A stretch of DNA of 64,000 nucleotides. Source: Oribacterium sp. WCC10 (GTDB taxonomy: Bacteria; Bacillota; Clostridia; Lachnospirales; Lachnospiraceae). The stretch is taken from contig NZ_FOPH01000001.1 in the NCBI RefSeq assembly GCF_900113415.1, positions 186,001 to 250,000 on the forward strand, written 5' to 3'. Shown here one piece after another: positions 50,831 to 61,641 of the stretch (its first letter is position 1; each line of letters begins with the position of its first letter). Below the pieces are notes generated by a model. The model saw only the letters and a program-made list of their open reading frames with translations, was not told the origin of the DNA and did not search any database. The translations under genes were made by a program, and so were the position numbers.

Positions 50831-50900
50831 AATCCCTGTTTGTGAGGAACTTAGGTTTTTTGATGAAACCTGACACATTCCTTACAAATAGGGATTTTTT
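50831..50900 (+). terminator. Strong Rho-independent terminator after rsfS
   Basis: An outer stem AATCCCTGTTTGTGAGGAA / TTCCTTACAAATAGGGATT (18 pairs with one mismatch), an inner stem AGGTTT/AAACCT, and a T run at 50895-50900. Confidence 0.93.
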
Positions 50901-50921
50901 CGTACAAATGTTTAATCTAGG

Positions 50922-50950
50922 TTGCCATGAACAGATGTTTGTGATAAAAT
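50922..50950 (+). promoter_or_regulatory. lexA promoter with embedded LexA operator
   Basis: TTGCCA (50922-50927), 17-base spacer, TAAAAT (50945-50950). Between them lies GAACAGATGTTT (50929-50940), a match to the Gram-positive SOS box (GAAC-N4-GTTY). A repressor here would block RNA polymerase, so autoregulation is expected. A weaker half-match GTACAAATGTTT lies at 50902-50913. Confidence 0.8.
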
Positions 50951-50988
50951 CCATATAAAAGTAGTAACTGTTTAAAAAGGAGTTTACC

Positions 50989-51651
50989 ATGGGCAGACAT
51001 AAAAAACAGCCGGATGCAAATCATATGACCCCTAAGCAGCAGGCGGTGTTTGATTATATCAAGCAGTGTGTCATTGAAAGAAATTATCCGCCTTCAGTCA
51101 GAGATATATGTGCGGCAGTAGGACTTAAGTCTACATCCAGTGTGTTTACATATATCAATGATCTTGAGACGATGGGACTTATCAAGAAAGACCCGGCGCA
51201 TCCACGAGCACTGATGATCACAACCTCTGAGTTTCATGCTGAACCTTCAGAATCTATAGTTCCTGATCGTGAAGTTGCGCAGGTTCCACTTATCGGAACA
51301 GTTGCAGCAGGTATACCTTTACTTGCCGAGGAGAATGTCACAGATTATTATCCTATTCCTGTGGATATGCTCCCAAATCAAAAAGTCTTCATGCTTACTG
51401 TCAAGGGTGAATCCATGATCAATTGCGGTATCCTGAACGGTGACAAGGTTATCGTTGAACAACAGAGTACCTGCCATAACGGAGAGATTGTAGTTGCGCT
51501 GGTTGATGACAGTGCCACTGTTAAGCGTTTCTACAAGGAAAACGGACATATCAGACTGCAGCCTGAGAATGACAACATGGATCCGATTATTGTTCCTGAC
51601 TGTCAGGTTCTTGGCAAGGTCATCGGTCTTATCCGCATGGGCGTGAAGTGA
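50989..51651 (+). CDS. lexA: LexA repressor of the SOS response
   Basis: A 220-residue repressor: N-terminal winged helix (MTPKQQAVFDYIKQCV, SVRDICAAVGLKSTSSV) and a C-terminal S24 self-cleavage domain. The cleavage site is the Ala-Gly in GTVAAGIPL; the catalytic Ser is in VKGESMINCGILNGD and the Lys in DDSATVKRFYKENG. The operator in its own promoter supports standard SOS control. Ribosome site AAAAAGGAG. Confidence 0.97.
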   Translation: MGRHKKQPDANHMTPKQQAVFDYIKQCVIERNYPPSVRDICAAVGLKSTSSVFTYINDLETMGLIKKDPAHPRALMITTSEFHAEPSESIVPDREVAQVPLIGTVAAGIPLLAEENVTDYYPIPVDMLPNQKVFMLTVKGESMINCGILNGDKVIVEQQSTCHNGEIVVALVDDSATVKRFYKENGHIRLQPENDNMDPIIVPDCQVLGKVIGLIRMGVK

Positions 51652-51690
51652 TTAAGCAGTATACACAAACGGACATATAGGAATATACTT

Positions 51691-52119
51691 ATGATCGAGA
51701 AGAAAAAAGACACATTCGGATACGATATCATGTATCACAGATTCAGGATGGCCCCGAGAGACGGAGAAACCGTTGATGATCTGAAACATGATATAGCTGA
51801 GCTTTCGGATAAACTGAAGGCTTGCGGTATTTATGTGCATTTTCTTGAGAGCAGTGTCGAGAAAAGAACCGGAAGACATAAGGACGGTTTCATAAATGTG
51901 GAAGTGGGTATACATGAACACCACAGGACCAGAGGTGCAGGGTGGTTTAAAAGAAAAGAGACCAGGGTTACGGTCGCTGAAGTCTACGAGTATTCTCAAA
52001 GCCATAATACTAAAGAAACGGCGGAGTTTGCCGCCGTTTCCGTTAGAACACTATACAATCGGAAGACTGCACTTAAAAATGCCGGTAAATGGCATGAGAA
52101 CAACAGTAATATGTTTTAA
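51691..52119 (+). CDS. Small protein with C-terminal helix-turn-helix, unknown function
   Basis: A 142-residue soluble protein, 39 bases after lexA. The first 95 residues are charged (MIEKKKDTFGYDIMYHRF.., then KACGIYVHFLESS) and match nothing I know. The C-terminus, VAEVYEYSQSHNTKETAEFA followed by AVSVRTLYNRKTALKNAGKW, looks like a helix-turn-helix of the resolvase/Hin type. It could be a small regulator co-transcribed with lexA. No function is assigned. Confidence 0.65.
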   Translation: MIEKKKDTFGYDIMYHRFRMAPRDGETVDDLKHDIAELSDKLKACGIYVHFLESSVEKRTGRHKDGFINVEVGIHEHHRTRGAGWFKRKETRVTVAEVYEYSQSHNTKETAEFAAVSVRTLYNRKTALKNAGKWHENNSNMF

Positions 52120-52219
52120 ATCATGATCTCACACTTTGAAGTCTTTGCATAATTTCTAAAGCATTGTGTGTAACCCTGTGACCCGTATAAATGGTATACA
52201 GGTTGTTTTAGGAAAGGCG

Positions 52220-53665
52220 ATGAGGATGGATATTAACAGTATTGAAACAGATGGTTCATTGATCAAAAGTGCATTTATGCTCTTCGATAAGATGTCTGAG
52301 ATACAAAAGAATCTTCCTGTAGCTTATGCCGTTTTTCGCGTTATCATGAATCCGGAAGGTGATGGAGCTGTGGATGCAAAGTATCTCTATGCCAATGACA
52401 GATATTGCCAGGGAGTCGGATATGAAAAGGATAAACTGTTGAACCAGCATTTGACGGATACCTATTCCGATAACTGCGAAGAGTTGCTGTATTTTACTTA
52501 TCGTGCAGCTTACTTCGGAGAAGAAAAGCATCATACCATATACAGTTATTCACTGGGGCATTGGGTAGAGTTTACCATTGCTCCAACCAATATAGACGGA
52601 TGTTGTATCGTGGTCAGCACATTCATTGATGACAGCCATTTGGAGAGAGAACTTCTTCGCCGTAATTCCACTACTGATGATGCTATCGTGCGGATTGCAA
52701 GAATGATTAGCAGTGAAGGCGTTTTTGAAGACATCATGAATAATATGCTGAGAGAACTCAGCCTGATCATACATTCTGACAGACTGTATATCATGATCAC
52801 TGATGATGTGACTATGGATGCCAGGTTTGAGTGGTGTACGGAAGGTGCCGAATCATATATAGACAGATTGCAGAGCCTGAGCTTTGAGAAGTATTTCATA
52901 AACTGGAGACATTATCTCAATGATGATGAAGTGATACAGATAGATGATGCTGCCACTTTGAAGGAAAGCGAACCGGCTGTATATGATGCTCTCATGAAGG
53001 GTGGAGTAGAGAGATTTGTCTGTGCACCTTTTTATGACAATAAACATAAGCTCCTGGGATTTTTATGTACAATCAATTATGTGGCCAATGAAAAGATAGA
53101 TACTATCAAGCTTATAAGGACGATTTCTCATTTTATAGGTTTTAGAATAAGAAATCATACCTTGCTTCAGCTGTTGGATTACAGAGGCAGCCATGATGAG
53201 TTGACCGGTCTTAAAAACAGACGTGTATTTGGAGAGTCTCTCAAGGTTACGTCAAGATTAAAGGATCATTTCGGTATTTTTTATGTGGATCTCAATTTCT
53301 TTAAGCATGCCAATGATAATTACGGGCATATGGTTGGAAATGAAGTCCTTAAAGAAACTGCCAGAAGACTTTCAGCTGCTTCTGATTATGAGGTTTACAG
53401 GTTGGGCGGAGACGAATTCGCTATACTTGTGGATGATGATATCTCAGAAGAGGAATACAAGGATATTCTCAGAAGTCTGGATGAGGCATTTCAAAAGCCG
53501 GTGTTGGAAACGGATGAATATACCATAAATATCGGCATCAGTGCGGGTTTTGCGATGGCACCGGTTGACGGAACCAATCCCAATGAACTTAGAAAGATAG
53601 CTGATATGCGTATGTATGAGAATAAACGTCGCATACATGAAGAACTTATGAAAAACAGTAATTAA
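52220..53665 (+). CDS. Cytoplasmic GGDEF protein with PAS- and GAF-like sensor domains
   Basis: About 481 residues with no membrane segment. N-terminal PAS-like domain (about 20-130: YAVFRVIMNPEGDG.., HWVEFTIAPTNIDG), a GAF-like domain (about 155-310), and a C-terminal GGDEF domain (about 325-475) starting DELTGLKNRRVFG, with an intact GGDEF at 396-400. Expected activity is c-di-GMP synthesis from GTP under control of the sensor domains. No RxxD inhibitory site is seen five residues before GGDEF. The start at 52220 follows AGGAAAGG; a GTG at 52166 gives a longer frame with no good site. Confidence 0.88.
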   Translation: MRMDINSIETDGSLIKSAFMLFDKMSEIQKNLPVAYAVFRVIMNPEGDGAVDAKYLYANDRYCQGVGYEKDKLLNQHLTDTYSDNCEELLYFTYRAAYFGEEKHHTIYSYSLGHWVEFTIAPTNIDGCCIVVSTFIDDSHLERELLRRNSTTDDAIVRIARMISSEGVFEDIMNNMLRELSLIIHSDRLYIMITDDVTMDARFEWCTEGAESYIDRLQSLSFEKYFINWRHYLNDDEVIQIDDAATLKESEPAVYDALMKGGVERFVCAPFYDNKHKLLGFLCTINYVANEKIDTIKLIRTISHFIGFRIRNHTLLQLLDYRGSHDELTGLKNRRVFGESLKVTSRLKDHFGIFYVDLNFFKHANDNYGHMVGNEVLKETARRLSAASDYEVYRLGGDEFAILVDDDISEEEYKDILRSLDEAFQKPVLETDEYTINIGISAGFAMAPVDGTNPNELRKIADMRMYENKRRIHEELMKNSN

Positions 53666-53670
53666 CAATT

Positions 53671-53701
53671 AAATGGCAGGTTCTCAAAGAACCTTCCATT
53701 T
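53671..53701. terminator. Hairpin between convergent genes
   Basis: AAATGG-C-AGGTTCT / AGAACCT-T-CCATTT, 13 pairs with one mismatch and a 3-base loop, between the stops of the GGDEF gene (+) and recombinase gene (-). T runs are short on both sides, so it is a modest bidirectional terminator. Confidence 0.65.
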
Positions 53702-53703
53702 AG

Positions 53704-54777
53704 TTAATCGTTTCTGAGATGCACTTTGTTTCTAGCGCTGCGGCGACGCTCATCTTCGAGGGCGGCGTAGTGTTTTTTTGTTGTATTTACATCATTGTGT
53801 CCTAGAACATCCGCTACAAGATAAATATCTCCGGTTTCTTTATAAAGATTTGTTCCGTAGGTACTGCGAAGCTTGTGTGGCGTTATATGCTTAAGTGGTG
53901 TAACAGTTTTTGCATATTTTTTCACCATGTATTGAACTGAACGCACGGTAATTCGCTGGTTACGAAGGGAGAGGAACAGAGCGTCCTCGGAACCGGTTTC
54001 TGCAATGATATGTTTTCTGTAATCCATATATCGTCTGAGGACTCCTTCAACTTCATCACCGAAGTAAACAGTTACTTCCTTTCCACCTTTTCTATGTATA
54101 TGAATACCATCATTATTGAAATCTATATCTCCGATATTCAGTCCCACACATTCTGAAACACGGATGCCTGTTCCAAGCATCAGTGTCATCATGGCACTGT
54201 CGCGAAGCTCTGTTTTATCATGGAATATCTGCTGCCTTTTAGTGAGTCCGTCTCCGTTTTCGACTTCATCCAGAAAATCAGCAACTTCATTTACATCCAT
54301 ACGGATTATTTCTTTATCTTTAAGCCTGGGCATCTGTATCAGAGCGGCCGGATTATTTTTTATAAGCTGATTTTTGTAGAAATAATTGTAAAAGGTGCGT
54401 AGTGAAGCAACCTTTCTCTTAATTGCTGTACGGCTGTTGATAACGTCGCTGACAATGACATTGCCTTTAGAATCTTTTCTTGATTGTTTTCGATATTTCA
54501 GGTACTCCATGTAGTCTTCGATATCAAGAACCGATAAATTATCAATATCATCCAAATTGAAATCCGAAGTTTTACGACCCTTATATAAAGGATTCTGATC
54601 AATAAGAAACTGAAAGAAAACTTTCAGATCGTATGCGTATGCGATACGTGTTCTTGATGAGGTTCTTTGCTCGATGCCTCTGAAGAAAGTGGTACAGAAC
54701 TTTGGAAGTTCAGAAAGAAGTTCTCTTAGTTTAATTGTATTATCCCTGTCAACCTGTTCATGATATTTTAAGGCCAT
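53704..54777 (-). CDS. Tyrosine recombinase of the XerC/XerD type
   Basis: A 357-residue site-specific recombinase. The N-terminal SAM-like core-binding domain spans about 10-135, the catalytic domain about 160-350. Catalytic residues: Arg in GTGIRVSECVGL, Lys in the HRKGGKEV beta hairpin, HKLR in ITPHKLRSTYGTNL, GH in DVLGHNDV, and nucleophile Y337 in TKKHYAALEDERR. No phage genes or att repeats were seen around it, so a housekeeping chromosome-resolution role is as likely as a mobile-element integrase. I found no dif-like site nearby. It starts with ATG after CAGGAGG. Confidence 0.88.
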   Translation of the reverse strand: MALKYHEQVDRDNTIKLRELLSELPKFCTTFFRGIEQRTSSRTRIAYAYDLKVFFQFLIDQNPLYKGRKTSDFNLDDIDNLSVLDIEDYMEYLKYRKQSRKDSKGNVIVSDVINSRTAIKRKVASLRTFYNYFYKNQLIKNNPAALIQMPRLKDKEIIRMDVNEVADFLDEVENGDGLTKRQQIFHDKTELRDSAMMTLMLGTGIRVSECVGLNIGDIDFNNDGIHIHRKGGKEVTVYFGDEVEGVLRRYMDYRKHIIAETGSEDALFLSLRNQRITVRSVQYMVKKYAKTVTPLKHITPHKLRSTYGTNLYKETGDIYLVADVLGHNDVNTTKKHYAALEDERRRSARNKVHLRND

Positions 54778-56503
<1,726 letters not shown>

Positions 56504-56525
56504 TCTTATATTGAGATGATTTTCC

Positions 56526-56556
56526 GGCGGTGCAGCTTAGGCTGTACCGCCTTTTT
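56526..56556 (+). terminator. Rho-independent terminator after eno
   Basis: An 11-bp stem GGCGGTGCAGC / GCTGTACCGCC (one G-T pair), loop TTAG, then TTTTT. Confidence 0.95.
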
Positions 56557-56782
56557 GTCGTTTTAAGCTGATTTTTATCGGTTAAATGAACATCAGACAG
56601 GAAAAGAGGAGCTATTAAATTGTTGGGTACATTAGAAAATTAATTTTAAAGATTTAATGCATAATAAATGAAAATTCCATAAATGTGAGTTGTGAGATTA
56701 TATAGAGAGTATAATGATAGCGGTAATATCAATAACCAAAAGAAACAATAAACAGAAGCTTTAGTTGAGTGAGGTATGAATT

Positions 56783-57340
56783 ATGGATTTTCGTAAGCGG
56801 ATTATAATTATGGTGGCAGTATTGGCTTTGTTACTACCTGTAACGGTTTATGCAGATTGGGGAGATTATGATGTTACATACGTTCCGTATTATTCGACAT
56901 ATGAGTATACTGTTACGGAAGGTGATCCTATGTATGTGGTCTTATGTGATGTCAGTGTGTCATTAAGAACTTATCCGACTATGAGTTCTGATATTGTGAC
57001 TCAGGTTCCGGTGGGCGAATGTGTTACATTTATTTCCGATGTAGGAAATGGCTATTTATATGTGGACTACAATGGTCTTGATGGATTTATACTTGCTGAT
57101 TATCTTGATTACTATGAGCCTCAGACATATGTGTCGAGGTATGGCTGGATAGTAAATGTAGATTATTCTGCAAGTCTCAGAAGCCTGCCCAGTACCGATT
57201 CTATGGTATATGTACAGATACCTGCAGGATCGATGGTAAAGGATATTTCATACGCAAATGATATGTTTTACCGGGTTACATATGATGGAATCACCGGTTA
57301 TGTTTTGCAATATCTGGTTGATACAGAATCTGTAGGTTGA
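56783..57340 (+). CDS. Secreted protein with two SH3b-like domains
   Basis: A 185-residue protein: signal peptide (1-24, ending VYA), a Tyr/Asp-rich segment, and two tandem bacterial SH3 domains: VSLRTYPTMSSDIVTQVPVG..GLDGFILADYL and ASLRSLPSTDSMVYVQIPAG..GITGYVLQYL. SH3b domains usually bind peptidoglycan. There is no enzymatic domain, lipobox or sorting signal, so it is probably released or loosely wall-bound. A TATAAT at 56710-56715 is a likely -10. The 279-base gap before it is AT-rich and otherwise empty. Confidence 0.85.
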   Translation: MDFRKRIIIMVAVLALLLPVTVYADWGDYDVTYVPYYSTYEYTVTEGDPMYVVLCDVSVSLRTYPTMSSDIVTQVPVGECVTFISDVGNGYLYVDYNGLDGFILADYLDYYEPQTYVSRYGWIVNVDYSASLRSLPSTDSMVYVQIPAGSMVKDISYANDMFYRVTYDGITGYVLQYLVDTESVG

Positions 57341-57381
57341 TGTTTGCTCGGGGTAATCAATAAATATTGTTTAAGGATATA

Positions 57382-57428
57382 AAGACCTGTTCTTGATGCG
57401 GTTGCAGCATAAGAACAGGTCTTGTTTT
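57382..57428. terminator. Strong hairpin terminator
   Basis: A perfect 13-bp stem AAGACCTGTTCTT / AAGAACAGGTCTT, capped by ATGC..GCAT, followed by GTTTTG on the plus strand. It closes the SH3 protein gene. About 200 further bases to 57626 contain no gene that I can support. Confidence 0.85.
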
Positions 57429-57626
57429 GTAAAGATAATATAATCATAAAAATCCAAATGGCATGGATGAGAAGACAGCCGACTCATGAATATTATTTTC
57501 ATGGACGGGATAATCGACTCATAGATTAAATCATTTACATGAAACAAAATAACTTTCCGAAATTGTATATAAGAAAAGTGTATTGGAATATCATTAAAAC
57601 GGCAACATTTAAAAGATGCCGATTTT

Positions 57627-58433
57627 CTAACCCTTTTTTGTATTTCTGCGTGATACGATGAATATATAGACACCCAAAGCAATGAGAAATGTAAAAACAA
57701 GCCAACCACATGGAAGTTTTATGATTTCGTTCATGAGAAGAACAGAGCTGATCATGATAAAAAGTGAGGCAGCTGACTGGATGTTGCCTATCAGTTCATA
57801 TTTCTTTTGAAACCAGGGATATTCGGTATCATGAACCAACAGACCGTCATGAACGTATTGTCTTGTGTACAAAAGTGCATGTTCCGGATCATTATTGTAA
57901 ATACCATGTTCATGAAGGAAAAAATCGCCTTGCATGCATAATGAATAAATTTTATTGTATACAATATTATCTGTTAATTCAGATACAGGAATAGAGTAAA
58001 TAGTATAAAGAAAAACGGTTCCGGTATCGTTTATACGTTCGAGATAAAACAGTGGCGATAAAGGAAGTGAATTAAAAGTTTCAAAGCTGTCAGAAATACG
58101 ACGGTTTTGAATTTCGGATTTTAATTCTAAAAAAGAATTCCTATCAATCAATATTTGATCCAAAGTATTGCAGGATTCTTTATTTTTGCCGGTAATTATA
58201 CTAAGGAAGAATAAACTGTCCGGATGTTCAATATAAAAGCGCCTGAATTGATTTATCCATACTGATTCGGCACGAAGAGATTCAATTCCGGTTTTTATTT
58301 CGGAATATGAACCATCGGCAGTAAAATATCTGGTTTTGATATTTTTATTTCTGAGGCAGGATACAGACATCAGGGTCTGAACAGGGCGGGTGTCCATGTC
58401 AAATTTTAGTTCGAAATTGTCCAAATAATTCAT
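57627..58433 (-). CDS. Membrane protein of unknown function
   Basis: A 268-residue, AT-rich coding region. The first 200 residues are soluble and mixed alpha/beta, with no motif that I know; two membrane segments close the protein (about 213-232 and 240-260, IIKLPCGWLVFTFLIALGVYIF), then RRNTKKG. Topology is thus a large N-terminal cytoplasmic domain with a C-terminal hairpin anchor. No clear ribosome site precedes the ATG; a start at Met13 or Met22 is possible. Its neighbours give no function. Confidence 0.6.
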   Translation of the reverse strand: MNYLDNFELKFDMDTRPVQTLMSVSCLRNKNIKTRYFTADGSYSEIKTGIESLRAESVWINQFRRFYIEHPDSLFFLSIITGKNKESCNTLDQILIDRNSFLELKSEIQNRRISDSFETFNSLPLSPLFYLERINDTGTVFLYTIYSIPVSELTDNIVYNKIYSLCMQGDFFLHEHGIYNNDPEHALLYTRQYVHDGLLVHDTEYPWFQKKYELIGNIQSAASLFIMISSVLLMNEIIKLPCGWLVFTFLIALGVYIFIVSRRNTKKG

Positions 58434-58483
58434 AATTCAATATTGCGCGAAACACCAGTTTAACGAAATGATGATGACGCATA

Positions 58484-58587
58484 GTGATAGGTCCGTCCCT
58501 AAATTGAAGAAGTTAACGAGACTTTCATGGATTATTATACCACAAAAGGTCTCGTTAACTTTTTCATTCAAGTGTGATAGGTCCGTC
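58484..58587. repeat. Palindromic element flanked by direct repeats
   Basis: GTGATAGGTCCGTC occurs at 58484-58497 and 58574-58587. Between them AAGTTAACGAGAC (58510-58522) and GTCTCGTTAACTT (58549-58561) form a perfect 13-bp inverted repeat with a 26-base AT-rich loop. It looks like a miniature REP- or MITE-like element. It lies in a 340-base gene-free gap. Confidence 0.65.
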
Positions 58588-58630
58588 AAATGAAATGTTA
58601 AATGCTTAATTGCAACAGTTAATGCTCAAA

Positions 58631-58693
58631 TGAGCGTTTACCTTTGCAAGTGACGTATAGCGATGTGTTATCAATTGTAAATGTAAACGCTCA
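58631..58693. repeat. Inverted repeat and short tandem repeat
   Basis: TGAGCGTTTAC (58631-58641) is matched by GTAAACGCTCA (58683-58693), perfect over 11 bp with 41 bases between. Just beyond, ATCCTGCATGT is repeated head to tail at 58723-58733 and 58734-58744. Confidence 0.6.
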
Positions 58694-58773
58694 CTTCCCA
58701 CATAATTATTAACAATGCTTTCATCCTGCATGTATCCTGCATGTTCAGATGATTCTTCGTGATGGTCAGTAGA

Positions 58774-59703
58774 CTACGATTGATTATCATCAAGGTGTGC
58801 CTCAGCATACTCCTCAAAGGCGGTCTGCCAAATCCTGTAAGCTGCGTTTGTCTGGTGAATCCCCTTATCACTGCAATATTGTTTTGCAAGATTTCCCTCA
58901 CTGTCATAGAGCCTTGACGCTATGTCTATATAGCCCCAACCGTTTTCTGCTGCCAATGCTGCCATCTGCGCATTAAACGCACGGATGGTGTCATTGTTAA
59001 AGTCCTCTTTAGCATTTTTATATATGGGTGTTGTACTTACAATAGTGATCTTTATATCAGGTATCTCCTGCTGTATTCTCGTAATATACTGAATATACTT
59101 TGCCACAGTTTGGTCTGTACCTCCCCAAAGGTCATTCAGCCCAAAGAAAGTATAAATGTGTTTTGCTCCCATAAGCTTTAAGGAATCCCAGGCATACATC
59201 TGCTGTCCCTGATATATGGGATGTTTGGATTTGCCGGAAATGTTCATAAAGGCATTATGAACAGAATAACTGACACGGGTTAAAAATTTAAGATTCTGAA
59301 ACACAGGAAATGCACTATTATTTGCAGCATAATTTGCAAAGCCTTGAGCTACCGAGTCGCCTATAACAACAGAATCCTTGAAAAATTCGCTGATTTTTTG
59401 TGCATGCAATGCTTCTTCCTGAAGTCGTTTCTGTTCTTCAAGCCATGCTCTGTTCTGCTGTTCCCGAAGAATTTCTTCCTCTGTCAATGTTCCTGCTGTT
59501 GTTTCCTCTCCTGATCCTGTAAGCGCGTAATCTGTTTGTGTCAAACCGGGTGTATATATACCCGTGCTTTCCGTTTCGGGAACAGTTGGAAATGCTTCAT
59601 TTGCAGATTCAGAAAGCCTCTGCGTATCTGCATATGAACTTAATACAGGTGTTACGGATAATGTTGTAATCAGCAATGCCGCGGTAATAGTTCTATTTTT
59701 CAT
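58774..59703 (-). CDS. Secreted SGNH/GDSL-family hydrolase
   Basis: A 309-residue protein with a signal peptide (1-25, ending SYA), a Glu/Thr-rich and helical linker (about 30-105), then an SGNH domain: VVIGDSVAQGF (catalytic Ser, block I), FFGLNDLWGG (block III Asn) and CSDKGIHQTNAAY (block V Asp/His). Members deacetylate or deacylate polysaccharides or lipids; the substrate here cannot be told. No lipobox or sorting signal. The 179-base gap upstream has no further gene. Confidence 0.87.
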   Translation of the reverse strand: MKNRTITAALLITTLSVTPVLSSYADTQRLSESANEAFPTVPETESTGIYTPGLTQTDYALTGSGEETTAGTLTEEEILREQQNRAWLEEQKRLQEEALHAQKISEFFKDSVVIGDSVAQGFANYAANNSAFPVFQNLKFLTRVSYSVHNAFMNISGKSKHPIYQGQQMYAWDSLKLMGAKHIYTFFGLNDLWGGTDQTVAKYIQYITRIQQEIPDIKITIVSTTPIYKNAKEDFNNDTIRAFNAQMAALAAENGWGYIDIASRLYDSEGNLAKQYCSDKGIHQTNAAYRIWQTAFEEYAEAHLDDNQS

Positions 59704-59882
59704 AATATTTTCCCCTTCCGAATAGAGGTGTAGTGTCTACTACACACTATAAGGCAACAATTAAATATTGCCGAACTCCTTCTTCCTTACCATACTATCA
59801 GCATAATGATATTAAAAGGCCATTATCAATAGAGATATCATTTTTAATCTGACACATTATATGACTGTTTACGCCGTTTCAG

Positions 59883-61346
59883 TCACAGCCCTTTCATTAT
59901 CTTCTTTTTCTTGTACATAGCCATGTCTGCCCTATGGAATACCGAAGCAACACTGTTGTCCTGATGACTGTCATAAAGCGCGTATCCAAAGGCGATTGAG
60001 GTTCTCTCCCAATCATTTATTTCGAAAGCCATGGCTGACTGACTGTTTAACTCATCAATCTTAGCCAAATGATAATCAATGTTTTCATAGTCGGCATTTT
60101 TTAGTACGACCACGAATTCATCCCCGCCGATGCGGAAAACGGGCGAGTATTTAAACTCTTCACAAACTACACGTACATTATGGATAATGTAATCATTACC
60201 TCGATCATGACCGTAAGTATCGTTTATGGCCTTAAGATTATTCAGGTCAAATACTGCAAGCCCGAAAACAGTATTGCCAGCCTTGATTTCTTCTGTAAGA
60301 TTGTAAACGGCTTCGTCGTAGGCAAGCTTGTTGTGAACACTTGTCAATGAATCTGTTCTTGCCATTTTACTGATCTGTGAAACTTCTATCTTCTTCTCGG
60401 TCAGCTCATTGGTCATGGAAATAATGCTGGTAATATTGTCATTCATATCACGTTCCATTTGTTTCATGGATTCACAGAGCTGTTCAATCTCATCGCCTGT
60501 ATGTATGTCCAACTCAAGGAATCGGGAGCTGGTAAGAGAATTTTTTCTGTCTGTGCCGGAATAACTGAGTGCAGCGTCACGGAGGTTGTTTATAGGGCTT
60601 GTAACGGTTCTATGGACATATTTTATGCATATAAAGCATATGATCAAGGAAATGAATCCATCCATAAGGAATAGCCATAAAACCTGCCTGTTCTGCTCCT
60701 GATCGATATTCTTCATTGATATGTCTACAAATGAATAACCTGCTATCTTTTCATCGGAAGTATAGATGGGAACTCCGGCAGTGACAAGGTTTCCGTACAG
60801 TTCTGTATCTGTCATGTATGCAGGAAAACCAGCATCGGGATTCGTAAGGATATTTTTGTTTATTTCAAAGAGTGGGTCAAAACTTCCCGGTGGGCACTGA
60901 TCTTCCATAGCTGAGTCTACAAGGTACAAAACCGACTTTGTGTCAGCATCAACCCAACTTATATATGTGCACTGTATTTCGTTTACATTATGAACTTTTC
61001 TCAGATACTCCAATAAAGCCAGATAGTCTGAATCGTTTTCAATAGATGAAAAACGGGAAATATATACATTGAAGTCATCAGAATCCCAGTATTCTGTACT
61101 GACTTTAGGCTCTGTTTTGTCATAGATTTCAATTATCTTATCTTTAAGACGCATGACAGTATCGCCATCTATTGTCGCAGCAATGGTTGCAGCGAGCTCA
61201 GTGGCTTTAAGCTTGTATCGTCTCGTAATATAATTGTTGATAATATGTGCTCCTGCCAGTATGGAAGCGGAGCTGACAATAAATGTGATTATCACGATAA
61301 AGAGTGCGGCTTTATAGCGCAATGAGTGTTTGTATTTCCTGCTCAT
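59883..61346 (-). CDS. Membrane-bound diguanylate cyclase
   Basis: A 487-residue protein: membrane segment 1 (about 12-34), an extracytoplasmic sensor region (about 35-215, of PAS/Cache type by position), membrane segment 2 (about 222-245), a HAMP-like linker (RTVTSPINNLRDAAL), a short coiled coil, and a GGDEF domain with DSLTSVHNKLAYDE and intact GGDEF at 407-411. Expected to make c-di-GMP in response to an external signal. No RxxD site is seen immediately upstream of the motif. Confidence 0.9.
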   Translation of the reverse strand: MSRKYKHSLRYKAALFIVIITFIVSSASILAGAHIINNYITRRYKLKATELAATIAATIDGDTVMRLKDKIIEIYDKTEPKVSTEYWDSDDFNVYISRFSSIENDSDYLALLEYLRKVHNVNEIQCTYISWVDADTKSVLYLVDSAMEDQCPPGSFDPLFEINKNILTNPDAGFPAYMTDTELYGNLVTAGVPIYTSDEKIAGYSFVDISMKNIDQEQNRQVLWLFLMDGFISLIICFICIKYVHRTVTSPINNLRDAALSYSGTDRKNSLTSSRFLELDIHTGDEIEQLCESMKQMERDMNDNITSIISMTNELTEKKIEVSQISKMARTDSLTSVHNKLAYDEAVYNLTEEIKAGNTVFGLAVFDLNNLKAINDTYGHDRGNDYIIHNVRVVCEEFKYSPVFRIGGDEFVVVLKNADYENIDYHLAKIDELNSQSAMAFEINDWERTSIAFGYALYDSHQDNSVASVFHRADMAMYKKKKIMKGL

Positions 61347-61395
61347 TATAAATCCTTAGCCTCCTCTCTTTTTTTGCTTTGCCAACATAATACCG

Positions 61396-61430
61396 TGTAT
61401 GCGTGCTGCGCATCATCAGTGAGCGGCAAA
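61396..61430. repeat. Dispersed 35-bp intergenic repeat, copy 2
   Basis: 30 of 35 bases match 18162-18196. Here it is followed by GGCATTT/AAATGCC (about 61438-61466), a 7-bp inverted repeat. It lies upstream of the diguanylate cyclase gene, in a 393-base gene-free gap. Confidence 0.55.
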
Positions 61431-61532
61431 TCCTTATGGCATTTATTCCATTATATGACAAATGCCGAAATATCATTCATTCTATCAATAGACTTCGACA
61501 AATTTGACGTGAAAATTAATGGAATATATACG

Positions 61533-61578
61533 AAAACCTGCTCACCTTGGCATTTAAAGCTTAAGGAGCAGGTTTTTT
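61533..61578. terminator. Bidirectional hairpin terminator
   Basis: An 11-bp perfect stem AAAACCTGCTC / GAGCAGGTTTT with a 22-base loop; TTTTTT on the plus strand and TTTT on the minus strand. It can end the trkAH transcript coming from the right. Confidence 0.7.
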
Positions 61579-61605
61579 ATAATTATTTACTGTGAAATGA
61601 CAGGG

Positions 61606-61641
61606 ATTTATGGCAGATTCCTTTAGGAATCTGCCATAAAT
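61606..61641. repeat. Perfect 16-bp inverted repeat after trkH
   Basis: ATTTATGGCAGATTCC-TTTA-GGAATCTGCCATAAAT. There is no T tract on either strand. A third hairpin, AAAGCCTATCCC / GGGACAGGCTTT (61659-61707, one mismatch), lies between it and the trkH stop. Together these are strong structures at the 3' end of the trk message. Confidence 0.7.
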
